DNA of 64,000 nucleotides from Lepraria neglecta (Eukaryota; Ascomycota; Lecanoromycetes; Lecanorales; Stereocaulaceae): NCBI GenBank assembly GCA_033220425.1, contig CM065650.1, forward strand, positions 1,984,001 through 2,048,000. The letters are read 5' to 3'. The first letter of the stretch is position 1; each line of letters begins with the position of its first letter. Position numbers and translations under genes: made by a program. The notes under the pieces were generated by a model. That model did not search any database. It was not told the DNA's origin and was given only the letters and a program-made list of their open reading frames with translations. Below, piece after piece: positions 44,379-55,905 of the stretch.

Positions 44379-46750
44379 TCAATCTGGTGTATGGTACTGG
44401 TCGGCGAATAGTTTTCGTATCCAATGATCACCCATTTCAGTCACTTCTCCAGTCAAAGGCCGGACAAAGCTTTCATCTGCGACTGTTAGCAAGCTGTCGT
44501 CTGCAATCGCACTATAAGTGATAAGACCACTATGACATGAACGATGGACCTACCCTGTTTTTGGAGAACTCCCAACACTCGCTGTACATATTCTGTTGAT
44601 TCTGAATCCAGCTGTTCGCGCTCAACAAGCTCTGTAATGTTTCTCTCTGCCACCTTAAGAGGTAATTCTCCTCGAAAGATAGACCTGAAGTGGTGAAGTA
44701 TGTTATTTGCTGAGTAGTTCCAATGTTCGATCATTTGTTTGGCGAGATAGCTAACGTGAACAGCCGCGTCCTATCAAGATCTCAGTACTTGCAGGAGTAG
44801 TTGAAGGTACGTATCAGTACTGACCGTTTGCTGTTGGCTTCTCATCCATCCTACTGCTTGGCCATGTATGTCTTGCACGTTGGCCAAAGCGATGAAAAAC
44901 GTAAGGAAAAGCTCAAGCCATGGCCTGCGTCCTTTGTTTTGATATAATTTCTTTTTGATCTGCCCAAGCAGCGTATGATGGTCGTCTCGTATAATCTCCC
45001 ACATAGCAACATCGATTTGATGATCTATTGCAGGTGGCAAGGGCCTCTCTCCAACATAGCCTGCTGCAGCATTCGCTACGCAGTCAATACCCAAGGTCTC
45101 ATCACCTCGCGGCGTACCTGAGCCAGCGCTCAGAATTGTGTTGGCGCGCAGACGTAAAGCACGTATCAATGTGTCGCTCTTGTATTTTCGGGCGTAACGG
45201 TATGCTTCTCCGAGTGTTAAACGTTCTAGCTCGTCTGTTGTCTGATTAATTAGGTCTGCCTCGATAGCATCACGAGCCGCCGCGAGGAATTGGCCAACAA
45301 TCTTAACGAGCTTATCGGTGTCTTTGCAAGCATAGGTAGGTAAAGGGACTTCTGTGAGCCGACCATTCTGCTGCCATTTGGCCTTCGTCACGTCGCGCAT
45401 CCGAGGGACGTATTCTTGACATTCAATCACAATTGGTGGTAATCTCGATGGGTTACCATCAAAAAGCGTCCAGCTTAGATGAAGAACTCTTGTAGCATCT
45501 CTCGTGGACTTCCAATAGTAGTCTCGGAAAGCCATAGTTTCTTGACCAAACTCGCTGTTTCCTGTCACATTCAATCAGTACTGCCGGATCTCGGGGTTAC
45601 GAGGGCATGCATACCTCGACGGACCATAATAATGTTGCAAATGTCCTCGCGATAACATGGTTGCAGGTATGTTCGAGCCTTGCCAATCATATCATAACAC
45701 TTTTTACAAGGGTAATCTTCATCGCACTGTGTTTGTTGTCAGTCTCATATCGTTCGGATGACGCTATGTTTTGGCAAAGCATAAAGGATCTCACCTTTAT
45801 TTTCATGACCTTGCACCGAACACAACTTCCTTTCTGTCTCACACCTCTGGTCTTTGCAGCACTATCAGGGCTCGACGGGCGTTTTCTTTTCGCCTTCTGC
45901 TTGGCGCCGTTTGGTGATTTTGCATCTACTGTACTGCTGATGGGGGTAAGTGGCTGTGAATGAGCGCTTTGTGTGCTTTTCAAACCTGGCGAAGAGGTAG
46001 AAGGGATTGCTGAAGATGAAAGTACGTCTGCTGCGCTGGTCGGCACGTGTAGAGAAAGATCAGGGTGACGACAGTACGAAGCTTTTGTTGGATTCCCCAT
46101 TTCTTCGCCATTGGATACGAGCTCGAAGCTTTCCGTCCGTGTACTATCAGCAATATCTGATGATTGAAGTTTATACCATGGGCTAGATAGAGGGCTAGAT
46201 GGAAATCTAGATGAGTTAGGTATACACCGTCTGTTGTACTGGGCCTGTGGAGGAGTTGTAGGTAAAGTTATTTGGTGCGCCACAGGCGCAAATGGTGTGT
46301 GACAGTTCCGATAGTAGGTTCGCGTTGGCTGTTCTGGAGGCTGAGAGTACGGCAGATCCTCTTGAAATCCTTGGCGTGATAGAGCGTAGGAAATCGCTGA
46401 TGCTGGAGGCTGACATGTATATGGCCCTTCGGCGGCCAGAGGACTCTGTAACGATGAATGCTTTATCATATCAGCATGAACCCCACTACTATCATTCATT
46501 CATATCTTACATCTAGGCTTCTTCCTGATGGTGAGATACTCAATTGTGTCCTAATAGTATAATCTTGGGGTTGAGAATATTGCGGATCCTTCTGGTCTAG
46601 CAGGATATCTGACTGGCCAAAGAGATTTGTAAAATAGGGTTCGAAGTCGGATTGCATCTCGGACACCTGAACAGAACCCAAATCTTGTCCATGCTCAATG
46701 CTCTCTAGCCTCATGTTCGGATACTGGTCCATTGGAAAAGACATTACCAT
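44379..46750 (-). CDS. Zn2Cys6 (fungal binuclear zinc cluster) transcription factor
   Basis: Six exons are inferred: 46750-46511, 46445-45795, 45726-45615, 45561-44825, 44770-44554 and 44476-44379, giving 684 residues; all junctions use GT..AG and keep frame. The DNA-binding domain has six cysteines spaced C-x2-C-x6-C-x5-C-x2-C-x13-C at residues ~287-320 and is split by the second intron, a usual place for an intron in this family. The last spacing (13) is longer than the usual 6-9. The domain lies internally after a long Ser/Pro-rich region with a basic KQKAKRKRP stretch just before the cluster (likely nuclear signal). The C-terminal half is helical (LFLTFFIALANVQDIHGQAVGWM), like fungal-specific regulator domains. 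The start at 46750 is one of two close in-frame ATGs. Confidence 0.82.
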
Positions 46751-47963
46751 CCTGAAGTGGCGACGCCTAGTTCTCTTCTTCAACGTGCTAGATGTACAAG
46801 AGTTTAGAGCTGGAAGAGTGGTATGTTTCGGCGGGAACTGGACTCTTAGAGTAATCTGTCGAGAGCGAACTGTGTGTGCCAAGTTTTCTACTCTCGAAAG
46901 TAAGATGTACCTCGAATTTGCCCTCCAAAACGATCCTGCGACTCCAGTAGAGGCAAGATTGAAGCAAAGTTATGCCATCTTCGTCCAAGGCAAGGAGAGG
47001 GCCTCTTGTTCTTGCCGAAAGCGAGGAGGTGTTCTCTAGCCGATTGGGTTCAAGCAAGGGACCAAGATCCTGGTAGTCGAGCGGTGCAAGGAACAGAGAC
47101 TGTAGTGCTTCAAAGAATTGAGGATCTCGTTTCATATTCACTGTGCTCGATGCATGAGCTTTTTGAGTTTGTCCCATGTTGAGCTGAATCTGCATTCCAA
47201 ACTTCACACAGCCGCAAACAGAGATTTTTCGTTAGAAGCCCACGCCACTCGGGCGCAGCATAGCCATGCTTAGATGACTGTTAGCGCTTTCTGCGCCCTG
47301 CACGCTCTGGGATCAAGTGCACCCGGGCTGCAGGGTGTGACAGTAGTTGATTGGCCAAGCTAGCTAACCGGTGAAGAGCTCTTTCGCTACCGTGTAGATA
47401 GCCTAGGTGGAGCCTAGCCAGCACATAGCACCTAAGCACAATTTAAACCAGCAGATTGGTTTTGAGCCGCGCGAGTGAGCTTATCAGAGATCAGCATATA
47501 TTGTGGACATGTAGAAAGGCGAGAGGGTGTCACTGAGTTGCCCTCGTTGTACCCAGTGGGGAGCCATTGCTGACCCCCTTTCCCGAGGTCGATCAATTCC
47601 CGTATACGTGGGTAGTTGCATTTGGATGGACCGGAGTCGCTCCTCAAGGTAATCCTCAATTTCCCTTGTAACATGTACCTTACTTACTTGCGTACTCCGA
47701 CGACTTTGCATGGACATGGCTTGCTGGGAAGCGGTGACGATGATCGACCCCATAAAATTAGGGCTACTTACCCCCAAGGCTGCTCTTAAAATTCTGTCCA
47801 CGCGCTTTTTCAATGAGGTGTTGGCTGCTTTGAATTTTTTTAATGTCATTTGCTGAACGTACGCAATCCACAGAGTGGAATATCAGAAACGTGGACCGTC
47901 TAGTTTGCGGTGTGGACGAATTCACGAAGCTGGGGGCAAATTACTGTCTCTCCATGCTCGAAG
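46751..47963. other. Divergent intergenic, 1.2 kb
   Basis: This lies between the zinc-cluster gene (-) and the GNAT gene (+). Minus-strand frames of 139 codons (46788-47207) and 121 codons (47484-47849) have no recognisable domain; the first may belong to the regulator's long 5' leader. Confidence 0.45.
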
Positions 47964-48923
47964 ATGGTGTCCCATCCATTCCCAAATCTAGATTCCCTTC
48001 GGTTTGCCAGATTGTCGGATGTTCCGCGCATCGGTGTTGTTGCTGCTGCCGGCTTCCATTCTTCGCCTGTGTTCCGGTTTGAGAGGCTACACCATAACAG
48101 ATATCCTCGAGATACATTGGCTAGCTATCGAACCTATTATGAGAAGGAAATACTGGATCCTAACACTGTTGTGCTTGTGAGCGAAGCTTGTTATAAGAAG
48201 AATGAGGTCAAAGATGTTTATGATGCACTTAGTGTGATCTACCCTTCATTGTATAATCAATTGGCTCCAATGGACTGGGAATCCGAGACAGTGATAGTGG
48301 GTGTTGCAAGCCTGACTCTACAAAGAGGGTCCGATCGGCAGGGACAGTTTCTTCTAGAGGATAAATGTAATTAACTAGTGAGCAACAGACCAGGCTTTTG
48401 ACGGGTATTAATTTGTCACAGCATCTTGTGCCAATGGCCCTTGGGACTGCGATCGGGACAGGAGTTTCGAAGCCAGTCAACAACTGGATAAGTACCTCAC
48501 AGCTCCTCAAAAGAGGTCCGTAAAGGTCAGGATCTTTGTCACAGAACAATGCTGACGGTCTATGGTTCCAGATGGTTCAGCCGTCGCATGGAGATCACTA
48601 CCATAGTAGTGCATCCGGCATATTGGCATCAAGGAAACGGCACGAAGCTGGCAAAGTGGTGTGTGGAGCTAGCGTTGATGGACCACACGGGTATTGGCGT
48701 GAGTGCGACGCCCATGGGGAAAAGGCTCTTTGAGCACATGGGCTTCATCGAGAAACAAGTCATCGAAGTGAAAGGTTACGAAGGCCACCGCGGGAGTATC
48801 AAACTCTGGATTGGTATCTACGACCGCGGGGTAGAAGAGATTGATGGTCACTGCTCTACACCGTCCTGCCGTACCTGCAGAAGCTACGAAGAAGATAACC
48901 CGTTCAGCGACGATTTGAGTTGA
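47964..48923 (+). CDS. GNAT-family N-acetyltransferase
   Basis: Three exons, 47964-48366, 48422-48515 and 48572-48923, give 282 residues. The N-terminal strand RFARLSDVPRIGVVAAAGF and the later EITTIVVHPAYWHQGNGTKL and GVSATPMGKRLFEHMGF blocks are the GNAT fold: acetyl-CoA-binding motif A and the following strand-helix. The pyrophosphate loop reads QGNGTK, so the usual last small residue (Gly or Ala) is Lys. The 56 bp second intron has a good CTGAC branch but a less common GTCCGT donor. The C-terminal tail has four cysteines in CSTPSCRTCRS plus one upstream. The substrate is unknown; most fungal members of this type are uncharacterised. Confidence 0.78.
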
Positions 48924-50171
48924 CATTTTGACCTCTCGAAACGAGCTTTATTGACACAAGTCTCCCGAATCAACAACTGCTCAGTATATTAAGGTAGTTG
49001 TTCGTCTTCTAAATAGACCAAAATATATCAATGGCTCTTGGACATCCAGGTGCACATATCTAAGGGTATAAGGAGGGTAACCGAAGACGTTACGCAGCGA
49101 GAACGCATGGTAGTTTAGGACAAGAAGACCTTGGGCATGATAGAAACTGCTGCATACTTTGAGGAATAGATGATAACTAAGCATGATCAGAAATACTACA
49201 AAAATTGGGGAACGGAAGAACTAGGCATGATAAGAACAGCTCCAAATAACAGGTTAGAAATTGCCTTATGTCATACATGGACGCCAATCAGACAGGTACC
49301 AGGAACAAGGAACTCCGCGATCATGCCTGGCTCGCCTGACGAACCTGCATCATGCATAGAACCCGATTGAGTCCAAACAATCTCAAGTATACTACAGAGC
49401 GATCTATTGTCTACGAACAATTATTATGTCTAGCCTTACCGATGATGGAGACTCGAGGTAGATCTAACTTCCGACGTCTTCGCACCCTTGGTGATTAGCG
49501 CCTGACGTGGGCAATTTAACATTTTAGACGCAGTCAAAGCCAGGGTGCCCAGGATCATAGTTCTGAAGAGCCTTAGCAATGAGCATGAAGATCTGGGCGC
49601 GGGCATTGCGCAAGGTTGAATTTCTCTCAAGGAGGTCCATAATTGCTAGCAAATCATTCGTTATAAAGCAGGCCCTCTTGACCGCAGGAGCTGAGCCAGA
49701 AAATGCCCAGAATACTCAGCACCGCAGTTGAAGTATAATAATTAGTTGGCAAATAGCAGCGTCAATGCCAGGACGGTAAGGCTGTTAGTCATCCACAGTG
49801 ATCCACCCCCAGAGGCTGAGCATTAAGAAAAAGTCAAACACCGAACAAGAGATGAACAAGACCTTAGAGCGTGACACCTAACTTGCACAGGTTCTAATCG
49901 GCGACGACGTTCATCTCAACGAACGTAACCGGCGAAGGTATACAGAGATGGCCGTCCGAATGGAATATAAAAGAGCAGGATGGGAGGCAAGAAGTGCTCT
50001 TGGCTATTTTACACCCCACCCGCAAAATTCAGACACATTGCAAAAGCGCAGCGATTTCGGGGAAGGCTACAGACAGTATTCGGACCTCGGTATGTTCTCC
50101 ACGGCTGGGCTTTGGTCTCCTGCTCTTGCTAATGCCGTCGCAGCCAAGACATTGCCGCCAAGGCTCCCATC
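48924..50171. other. Intergenic, 1.25 kb
   Basis: No gene was identified. A 48-codon frame starting at 49948 is followed by a good intron-like segment (GTATGT at 50091, GCTAATG branch, CAG at about 50146), but splicing it does not lead into the downstream repetitive frame. Confidence 0.4.
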
Positions 50172-50807
50172 ATGGCTCCAAAGGACTCAAACGGACATGG
50201 AGGAGACAGGGATCGCTCATTGAGAAGGTCACAGCAAAGCTCAAACAACTCAAGAGATAATGGCGGCATTCATGGACAAGGATCAAACGCACAAGAAGGA
50301 TACCATGAATACGGAGACAACGGATATTCCTCGTCCACTAGAGCGCAGCAAGGCTCATACTATTCGACTTCCAACAACGGCAATCATACGCAGGCATCAA
50401 GTGCGCAACAGGCATATCATGGATACGGAGACAATGGAGGTTACTCGTCCACAAGCGCGCAGCAGGCTTCGTACAATTCACCGTACAACAGCGGTGGATA
50501 TGCACAAGGATCAAATGGACAACAAGGTTATCATGGATACGGAGACAACACAGGCTACTCGTCCGCAAGCGCGCAGCAAGGGGCATACAATGCAATGTAC
50601 AACGGCGGTCCTACTGCGCAGGCACCCAACCCTCGGCGGAGAGATGACTTCGGGAGCGATTTGCAAAGAACCCCACAGTACTCCGCGGTGGAGAGGTTCA
50701 GGGATGATAAGGATGCGCCAATGTCCGACTACCTTGTGGAATATCCAAAGTCGGTGAATTATCTAGATATGAACATGATGTGCAATGCTAACCTTGGCTC
50801 TACCTAG
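50172..50807 (+). CDS. Tyr/Gly/Gln/Ser-rich repetitive hypothetical protein
   Basis: This 211-codon frame encodes three imperfect ~37-residue repeats with the core GYHGYGDNxGYSSxSAQQ, followed by a non-repetitive charged C terminus (RRRDDFGSDLQRTPQYSAVERFRDD). The composition resembles a low-complexity, condensate-forming or wall-associated protein, but there is no signal peptide. A second frame (50260-50757) is also open over the repeats, as often happens in tandem DNA, so coding status is not certain. The true start may lie in an upstream exon; ATG 50172 is simply the first in frame. No family is recognised. Confidence 0.45.
   Translation: MAPKDSNGHGGDRDRSLRRSQQSSNNSRDNGGIHGQGSNAQEGYHEYGDNGYSSSTRAQQGSYYSTSNNGNHTQASSAQQAYHGYGDNGGYSSTSAQQASYNSPYNSGGYAQGSNGQQGYHGYGDNTGYSSASAQQGAYNAMYNGGPTAQAPNPRRRDDFGSDLQRTPQYSAVERFRDDKDAPMSDYLVEYPKSVNYLDMNMMCNANLGST
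50285..50620. repeat. Three ~112 bp tandem units
   Basis: ATACGGAGACAA-type cores recur at about 50311, 50423 and 50537, giving a unit of 110-114 bp, a multiple close to 37-38 codons. The units encode the protein repeats of the overlapping frame. Confidence 0.75.
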
Positions 50808-51985
50808 GCGTCGTCGTCATCGTGACAAGTGAAGTCAGACGCAATCATTGGGGGTGAAAGGTTAGCAGAGTCCGAAGATCTGGTTCACGAATTTGTGTAT
50901 GAGTACATGGTGGCGTTGGATGAAGTCTTCTATGCATTTGTGGCATTCTATTCGGCGTTTTGTTAAGGCATTTTGACTGCTTAGCGAGCATTATACCGTG
51001 GTTGAGGCAACTGTCAACATTATTTGCAATTCGAGATAGACGGCGTTCAGTTAGAAAGGATATGGAGCGACAACGTCTTGAAGTCGTCGTCCCTCCATGA
51101 TGTGAAGCAAGAAGAATACAAAGCATCTAAGCGAGTTCCATGTATTGTCGCGTTTTGAGAATCGAAGAGGATGCGATGGGGAATGATCTTAAGGCAGCGT
51201 CTCCGGGGAGTGCCGGGGCCACATTTGTCTCCTGGACGACCAGCTAATGCGCTCACTTTAAGGCCCTCGCAGCTGCCAAAAAAACCGCAACCCTCAACTT
51301 CCAAATGCTGCTAGGTATCCTCAGCAAACAAGTTTGACACCAAAGCTTTGCGGATAGACTTGTACATATGGAGCTTTTGAGCAACGTTTGTAAGCAAAAA
51401 ACGCTTTCAGCTTCATCCGTTGAACATTTGTGCAGTTTTGGAGGGATGCGGGGAATGTATATTAGTTCTCTAGACCAAAGCTTTTCAAAACTGCCTGATT
51501 TACAACTTTGTTAGCACAACGGCTGTATCAGACGCATTCGTTGATGGTACAGAGCACCATTTGAAATTTGGGGGTTGGGATGCGGGAATTTTTCTGCATC
51601 TGCTCGCGTACCTTATTCCTTTAACTGCGACAAACCGTTTGTGAATCTCCTTCACAAGAGCACTGAACCTAACAATTATAAGCCTAATGGCATGCTCAAT
51701 CTGCAGGAATCGGAGGTTCGAGCGTGTCAGCTAAAGGATTCTCAACGCTGAGTCCAGGAAATTTTGAGCCACAACACGCGAATTTGAGCAAGAAGAGAAA
51801 CTCATACTTCGGAGACCAGACGATGGGGGCATCTTGAACTGCACAGTTGAAAGCGTCAGACAGGTAAATTCAAGGACGTTTGCAGGGTATCACGCAGTAG
51901 ATAAATACATTTGGAGAGACTTGGTCATCCTCCATGAATCTGGATCTATCCTAAGGCGGAGCTCCCTTCTAATGTGCACTTTCGT
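50808..51985. other. Intergenic, 1.2 kb
   Basis: Between the repetitive frame and the 3' end of GTR2. Only short frames without domains are present. Nothing further was seen. Confidence 0.45.
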
Positions 51986-53307
51986 TCAGGTCTGCTCGAG
52001 TTCTCCTCTAGCTAGTGCCAAGACCTTCAATATGCTGTTGATGAAGTATTGCGTATTTTGATCGATGACGGGTTTGGAGTCCTCAAAACCTCCAAATTTG
52101 GAGATTCCAATGAAAGCGAGGTTCCTGTTGTGCTGTCAGCATGTGTCTCCCCCCAGGGTGTAATGGAGAAAGCTTACACATTGATCTCGCGAAGGTAGAG
52201 ATGATGTCCCTTGAAGTTGATGACTTGCGATTCCGCCAATTGAACCTCCGGGTCAACCGGTTGCGTGAAATCCGCCTCAAATCCGCATTCTTCAATATAG
52301 ATTTGTTGCGCCTTCATCTTTGAATCTTGTGTGTTCCCGCGGTGCCACCCATGCACTTCTGAAAGATCTACAATGAGGTCAATGAAGTCAGAACCAAGTT
52401 CATAGGCGCTACCCGCTATGGGTGTGGTGTCTGACGCAATGTAAACCTTGCTGTAGACATCATAGAGGTATAACTTCTCAAAGTGGCAGCGATCTTTAAT
52501 AGTGTTGAGTAAATTTTCGAAAATCGGAAGCTGGGGCACGAGCCCCTGCATGACTCTGCTGAATCCCTCAAATATGCTGTGGTCGTAAATGGAAGTGCCG
52601 TAGTAGTTGATAGGAGGGTTCTCCAGGCCAGCATCATAGAGGTCATCTGTAATGCGTTGCATGATGTCTCGGATAACGTCTTCGCGGGAATCATCGGCAA
52701 TGGAGTCGATTTTGTGGATGAAAACGGTGAATTTGATGAATGGGTACGAATCTTGGAGGTGCAAAATGGTCTCTGTGAGACGTCCAATGGGCTCCATGTA
52801 GTTGTCAACAGCATCTAAGACCCACACCATGGCGCCAACACCCCCAAAGATGCTGTCTGGGTCGAAGTTTGGATCCAGATAGTCGATCTGGCCGGGCAGA
52901 TCCCACACTTGAAAGTCCATGAACGTACTACAAACTTCGTTTGGCCAACGGTCAAGCGCCTGAAAGAACCGACTCACTGCATTGATTCCTTAAGGATGGC
53001 CGTTGTCGTTGGGAGGAAAAGAGTATCCTGAGGCGGCATCTTTCGAAATACGACGTTTGAGATGGAAGACTTGCCGCTTCTGCATTTGTCCTCGTTAGCT
53101 TCTACGAGGTATCTTACACCGGTGATCTTAGCATACCTTTTCAAGCCCATCAGTAGCAAGCGCGGCTTACGCTCAATGGGAGCGAGTTTCTTGGAATCTG
53201 GGTCTTGAGGCCCATCGTCGGCCTACACACCAATTTTCCCTTGAGCCATGTTCTGCAAAGAGCTTCAGTGGCTTCCCTACCTGTTCGCCATCTTCGCCAC
53301 GCGACAT
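51986..53307 (-). CDS. GTR2: Rag-family small GTPase Gtr2 (RagC/D orthologue)
   Basis: Five exons, 53307-53281, 53222-53137, 53079-52978, 52927-52178 and 52124-51986, give 367 residues. Splicing rebuilds the G1 loop GLKRSGKSS (residues 35-43), the switch region ending in ESMHTFMDFQ and the G3 motif WDLPGQID (80-87). A G4-type HKID lies further on, with the Rag-specific blocks [19 protein letters not shown] and [13 protein letters not shown]; the second half is the roadblock-like Rag C-terminal domain. Gtr2 pairs with Gtr1 on the vacuole as part of the EGO/Ragulator system and signals amino-acid status to TORC1. The last exon is supported by frame and weak similarity only; the C terminus would be divergent from other Gtr2 proteins. 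Confidence 0.9.
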
Positions 53308-53606
53308 TCTGTCTCTAAGCACGTTTTCTCGCTCTATCGACCTACTTGATGGTTGTGAAACAAAGGTCAAGCGACTCCAAATTCGCGGGCAAATTATCTG
53401 CGGGATGCTTCCTTGTCTCTGGTGTGACGGTCAAGCCCTAACCCTCACGAGATCCATCCCTCTAGCGCCCATTGGGTTTCTACACTAAGCACTTCCGGTC
53501 CTGCCACTTGTCTATGGATTGGAACGATCCTCGTTTTGTGCTCTAGAGTAAGGCTCTTCCACTTGCAGTGCGAATAACCAGCTTACCCCTCCATTGAATA
53601 TACCCT
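53308..53606. promoter_or_regulatory. GTR2 upstream region
   Basis: This is 299 bp between the GTR2 start codon and the Fot1/pogo element. It is GC-normal and free of RIP, so the gene-island boundary falls exactly at the transposon end. No specific site is identified. Confidence 0.45.
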
Positions 53607-53734
53607 TAGAAGGGTTCACCCCCCAGCCGATCACCCTGCCCAACCGATCAGCCCTGTAGGGCTGACTACTGAACATAGTACTGAATATTTATATTTTATT
53701 GCAGATATCGACGTTTTACACCCTACCGAGTCGC

Positions 53735-55900
53735 TATATATATATATACGCCTTACGAGGCTGTCGAGTACGTTGCCCACGACCTAATGGCTGTCCAATA
53801 GGGTTGCTGCTCTGTTCCTTAGCTCGCTGCTGTCGCCTTGCGAGCTCCCCATTGGTTATCCTGACTGGTAACGCTATAATAAGCTTCCGCAAAGGAGTTG
53901 CTGAGGTCTCTGGGGCTCGTATAGCTGGTAACCGTGTCTTCGGCGCCCGCCTTGCTGGTGTAGATAGAGCGTATGCCGCTGGCGGCGCTAGGGTGTATAT
54001 TATTGGCGGCGCTGGGGCGTATATCGCTGGAGCTCGCCTTCTTAGTATTACTGTTTCTCGTTTTACTAGTCGTTCTATATACGTTTTCTTCATCTTTTGC
54101 CTCCCAAAGACATCCTTAGAGATATCACCGAGTCTTCTCTATACGGTATCCCAGTCCTAAGCTTCTCGCCTCTCGTCCAAGACCTCTTGATTTATAACTC
54201 GGGCACCCGTATAGAGGCTTTTTCTGCGTTTCTTTTTTGCCTCTTTCCTTTAGGCTAAGGCTAATAAGTCTAAGTTAGTATATTTAAGTAACGCGCCATC
54301 TGCTATTACAAGGATCGCGGATTTACCTACTTTTTGGATAATGGTCTTAGCGTCCTGCCCATTAAGCGCTTATTTCAATAAGTATCGAACTTGTTGCGTA
54401 TTTCTAGGAGTCAGAGGAGCCTCAATAAACCCTAATCTAACTGTTGCCCTAGGCGGTGTGTTAGGGCGTCTAGTGCCGGGGATAGTAATGTGTATTGCTC
54501 ATCTTCCGTTACCTTTAGTAGGAAATTTTGGATGATAAGATAAGGATTGTAAGGCGATAGCCCTGCTGTTTACCAGGCTTTTTAGATATTTATCGGTGTA
54601 ATAGTATCTTTGCGGGCAAGGCGGAGCATTTCTAAAAAGTCGACTTTATCGATTATATACCCAGCACCCAGGCAAGTTATTCTATAGACGTGATTTTTAT
54701 ATATAGTCGATAGTAGAGCGAAGATACTAACGTCTAATAGTTATAGAAGATGAGTTATATAAGGTAGTAGATATAGGAGGATGATTTTTCGGCTAACGCA
54801 GTACTCTACTATCTTAGTACTAATATACGATACATATCCGTTAAGCAGAAGTATCCGATATTCTCCTTCCTGGCCAATAGTAGTCTTAGGATCGAAGTAT
54901 TATACGAAATAGTAGAGTCCTATCTCGTTGTCGGTCCAGCCGTTATCGGTATAGGTAAAGTAGGCTTCAGAGTAGGCGTTTAACTAAGATAGTTATTGCC
55001 GTTTTACTTTAAAAATAATAAATAGGCGAAGAACTCTGCTAGTAAGAGAGATATACTCGATAAGAGATATCTATTCCCTATTACCGTATTAAGTCATATA
55101 TTTTTTAGCCTCGTATTTAGATAGTAAGACTCTTAGCTTAGCGATAACGCCTTGCAGAAAGCCTTTCTCGTCTATATTATAGATATCTCTATCTCTTACA
55201 TTATATTACGCCTTGATACGGCCGTAAAGCTCGAACTAATCCTTTAGAATCTGGGGATCCTGAGCTAAAGCACGTTCCTTGTCAAGTAGTAGTATATATT
55301 TAGTCTTTTATTTCTTTATATCGACTGAGGAACTTCTATACCCAATTTTTACTAAGTAGCTATATATCCTCTTTTACTCTAAGCAAATCTTCTGCTATAA
55401 ATCGTACTTATTTAATACGTACTAGCCAGCTCTAAGCTTATAGACGTATAATCTATTTGACTAAGATAGCCTCTTCTTTAGGAAAAAGACGTTACTACTC
55501 TTCCTGTCTAACTATCGCTGATTTTACTCCCTTAATATATCTATTAAGTATAGAGTAGGCTACCCTATAATCCTCTCCAGCTCTTCTAATTAATAGAGCT
55601 CTATTTACGTCGTTCCAGGCTTTATAAGTAAGGTCTATACGTTCTCGATAAGGTACTTAGATAGCCTACTGGATATTCGGGGTAGGTAAGGATGGGTCGG
55701 TGATAGACAGAGAGGCGACGGTAGGCTCGGTGGTAGGCAGGGAGGCGATAGTAGGCTCGGTGGTAGGCATGGAGGCGACGGTAGGCTCGGTAGTAGGCAG
55801 GGAGGCGATAGTAGGCTCGGTGGTAGGTATAGAGGCGACGGTAGGCTCGGTGGTAGGCATAGAGGCGATAGTAGGATCGATAGTAGGTAGGGAAGAGGTG
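53735..55900 (-). pseudogene. Fot1/pogo-type DDE transposase relic
   Basis: On the minus strand, from the N terminus, come a Thr/Pro repeat region, a psq-type helix-turn-helix (about 55480-55600), a CENPB-type DNA-binding segment (about 55390-55490), and DDE-domain pieces near 54640-54850 with the typical LLYLLPYITHLLQLLDV block (family form LPPHTTHLLQPLDV). The C-terminal Ala/Pro-rich basic part is open for 119 codons (53734-54093). About fifteen or more stops of the RIP type interrupt the rest. Confidence 0.8.
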
Positions 55901-55905
55901 ATAGG
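55690..55905 (-). repeat. 30 bp minisatellite in the transposase N terminus
   Basis: Six to seven units of a 30 bp repeat (core GTAGGCTCGGTGGTAGG) encode a PTTEPTVAS-type decapeptide on the minus strand. The truncated copy at 19.6 kb has about two units, so copy number varies within the family. Confidence 0.88.

Noticed and set aside
46788-47207. 139-codon minus-strand frame as a separate gene
   Set aside because: No recognisable domain and it sits directly upstream of the zinc-cluster start; more likely leader sequence.
42888-48923. Secondary-metabolite gene cluster
   Set aside because: A dioxygenase, a zinc-cluster factor and a GNAT enzyme are adjacent, but no PKS, NRPS, terpene or other core enzyme or transporter is present.
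50260-50757. 165-codon alternative frame over the tandem units
   Set aside because: It is rich in Met/Thr/Arg with no known fold and mirrors the DNA repeat; the Tyr/Gly frame is the better candidate.
55690-55905. CRISPR-like array
   Set aside because: The 30 bp units are contiguous without unique spacers; this is a coding minisatellite in a eukaryotic transposon.
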